Source of the DNA: an uncultured Clostridia bacterium
GTDB taxonomy: Bacteria; Bacillota; Clostridia; TANB77; CAG-508
Direction: 5' to 3'
DNA: 64,000 nucleotides
NCBI GenBank assembly: GCA_948630815.1
Contig: CAPIEU010000008.1
Span: 3,777-67,776 of the forward strand
Each line of letters opens with the position of its first letter. Within the stretch, counting starts at the first letter, position 1. The position numbers and the translations under genes were made by a program. Below are positions 63,945-64,000 of this stretch, piece after piece. The notes beneath the pieces were generated by a model that did no database searches, was not told where the DNA came from, and worked only from the letters and a program-made list of their open reading frames with translations.

Positions 63945-64000
63945 TTATACATTTACTTCTACTTTTATATCTTTTATTAAGTCCCCATATTGTTCAAGTA
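63945..64000 (-). CDS. C-terminal end of an unidentified gene, runs off window
   Basis: The minus-strand frame reads LEQYGDLIKDIKVEVNV and stops at 63945. It is too short to identify, but the codon pattern is like its neighbours. Confidence 0.35.
   Translation of the reverse strand, partial: LEQYGDLIKDIKVEVNV

Overview
The window is strongly AT-rich chromosomal DNA from an anaerobic, low-GC Gram-positive bacterium, most likely an uncultured gut Clostridia-type Firmicute. Signs are an oxygen-sensitive class III ribonucleotide reductase (nrdD/nrdG), Spo0E-like and SpoVT-like sporulation-type regulators, a YmfF/YmfH-type M16 peptidase pair, TTG starts, strong AGGAGG ribosome binding sites and bacterial promoters with 17-base spacers.

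Main observation: nine genes are broken by a one-base frame offset, at 15 sites in total, and every break lies at an in-frame CGG codon. In each case, skipping the C and reading the next three bases (GGN, glycine) restores one continuous protein, often at an invariant glycine. Examples are SGN of the DD-carboxypeptidase, VSGTTFDRP and PAYGYKKD of a serine recombinase, and NPDG, PDGW, FPAGW and MGEN of an M14 peptidase. The other affected genes are two acyl-CoA synthetases, a VirB4 ATPase, lgt, a SpoVT-like regulator, an HD phosphohydrolase and a small mobile-element gene. I checked every CGG I could find in coding strands by eye. Only one other in-frame CGG occurs, in a foreign-looking gene on a mobile element, while several dozen CGG triplets that straddle codon boundaries are harmless. 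The simplest reading is that CGG is not decoded as arginine here and causes an efficient +1 shift onto GGN.

Layout. 1-4.7 kb: partial thioester-domain surface protein, MITE-like palindromes, tRNA-Gly and tRNA-Cys, a CYTH protein, a small ORF and an IS30 remnant. 4.7-8.5 kb: tandem duplicated long-chain acyl-CoA synthetases. 8.7-25.3 kb (minus strand): a type IV secretion-like cluster with three VirB2-type pilins, PrgI, a TraC/VirB4-N-like protein, VirB4, VirB6-like, VirB8/TcpC-like proteins and an M23+SLT wall hydrolase, followed by a DD-carboxypeptidase. No relaxase or coupling protein is visible. 25.7-35.3 kb: Spo0E-like protein, lgt, M16 peptidases, yqeY, rpsU, prs, nrdG and nrdD. 35.7-40.3 kb: Crp/Fnr regulator and a Wzz/BY-kinase protein with a very long coiled coil. 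40.5-56.6 kb: one M14 peptidase gene split into three pieces by two large-serine-recombinase elements (7.6 kb and 6.7 kb), whose att cores and 10-bp arms can be read directly. The first carries a Rep-like protein and a lone HsdS; the second carries an Eco47II-type restriction-modification pair, a possible defence effector and an RNase H-HTH fusion. 56.7-64 kb: toxin-antitoxin pair, PNPOx-like protein, ZIP transporter, HD phosphohydrolase, PfkB kinase, purE, purC and a small membrane peptide that resembles one at 30.0 kb.

Intergenic DNA is full of dispersed palindromic repeats. Several sit inside the loops of long inverted repeats, and two copies have become in-frame coding sequence.
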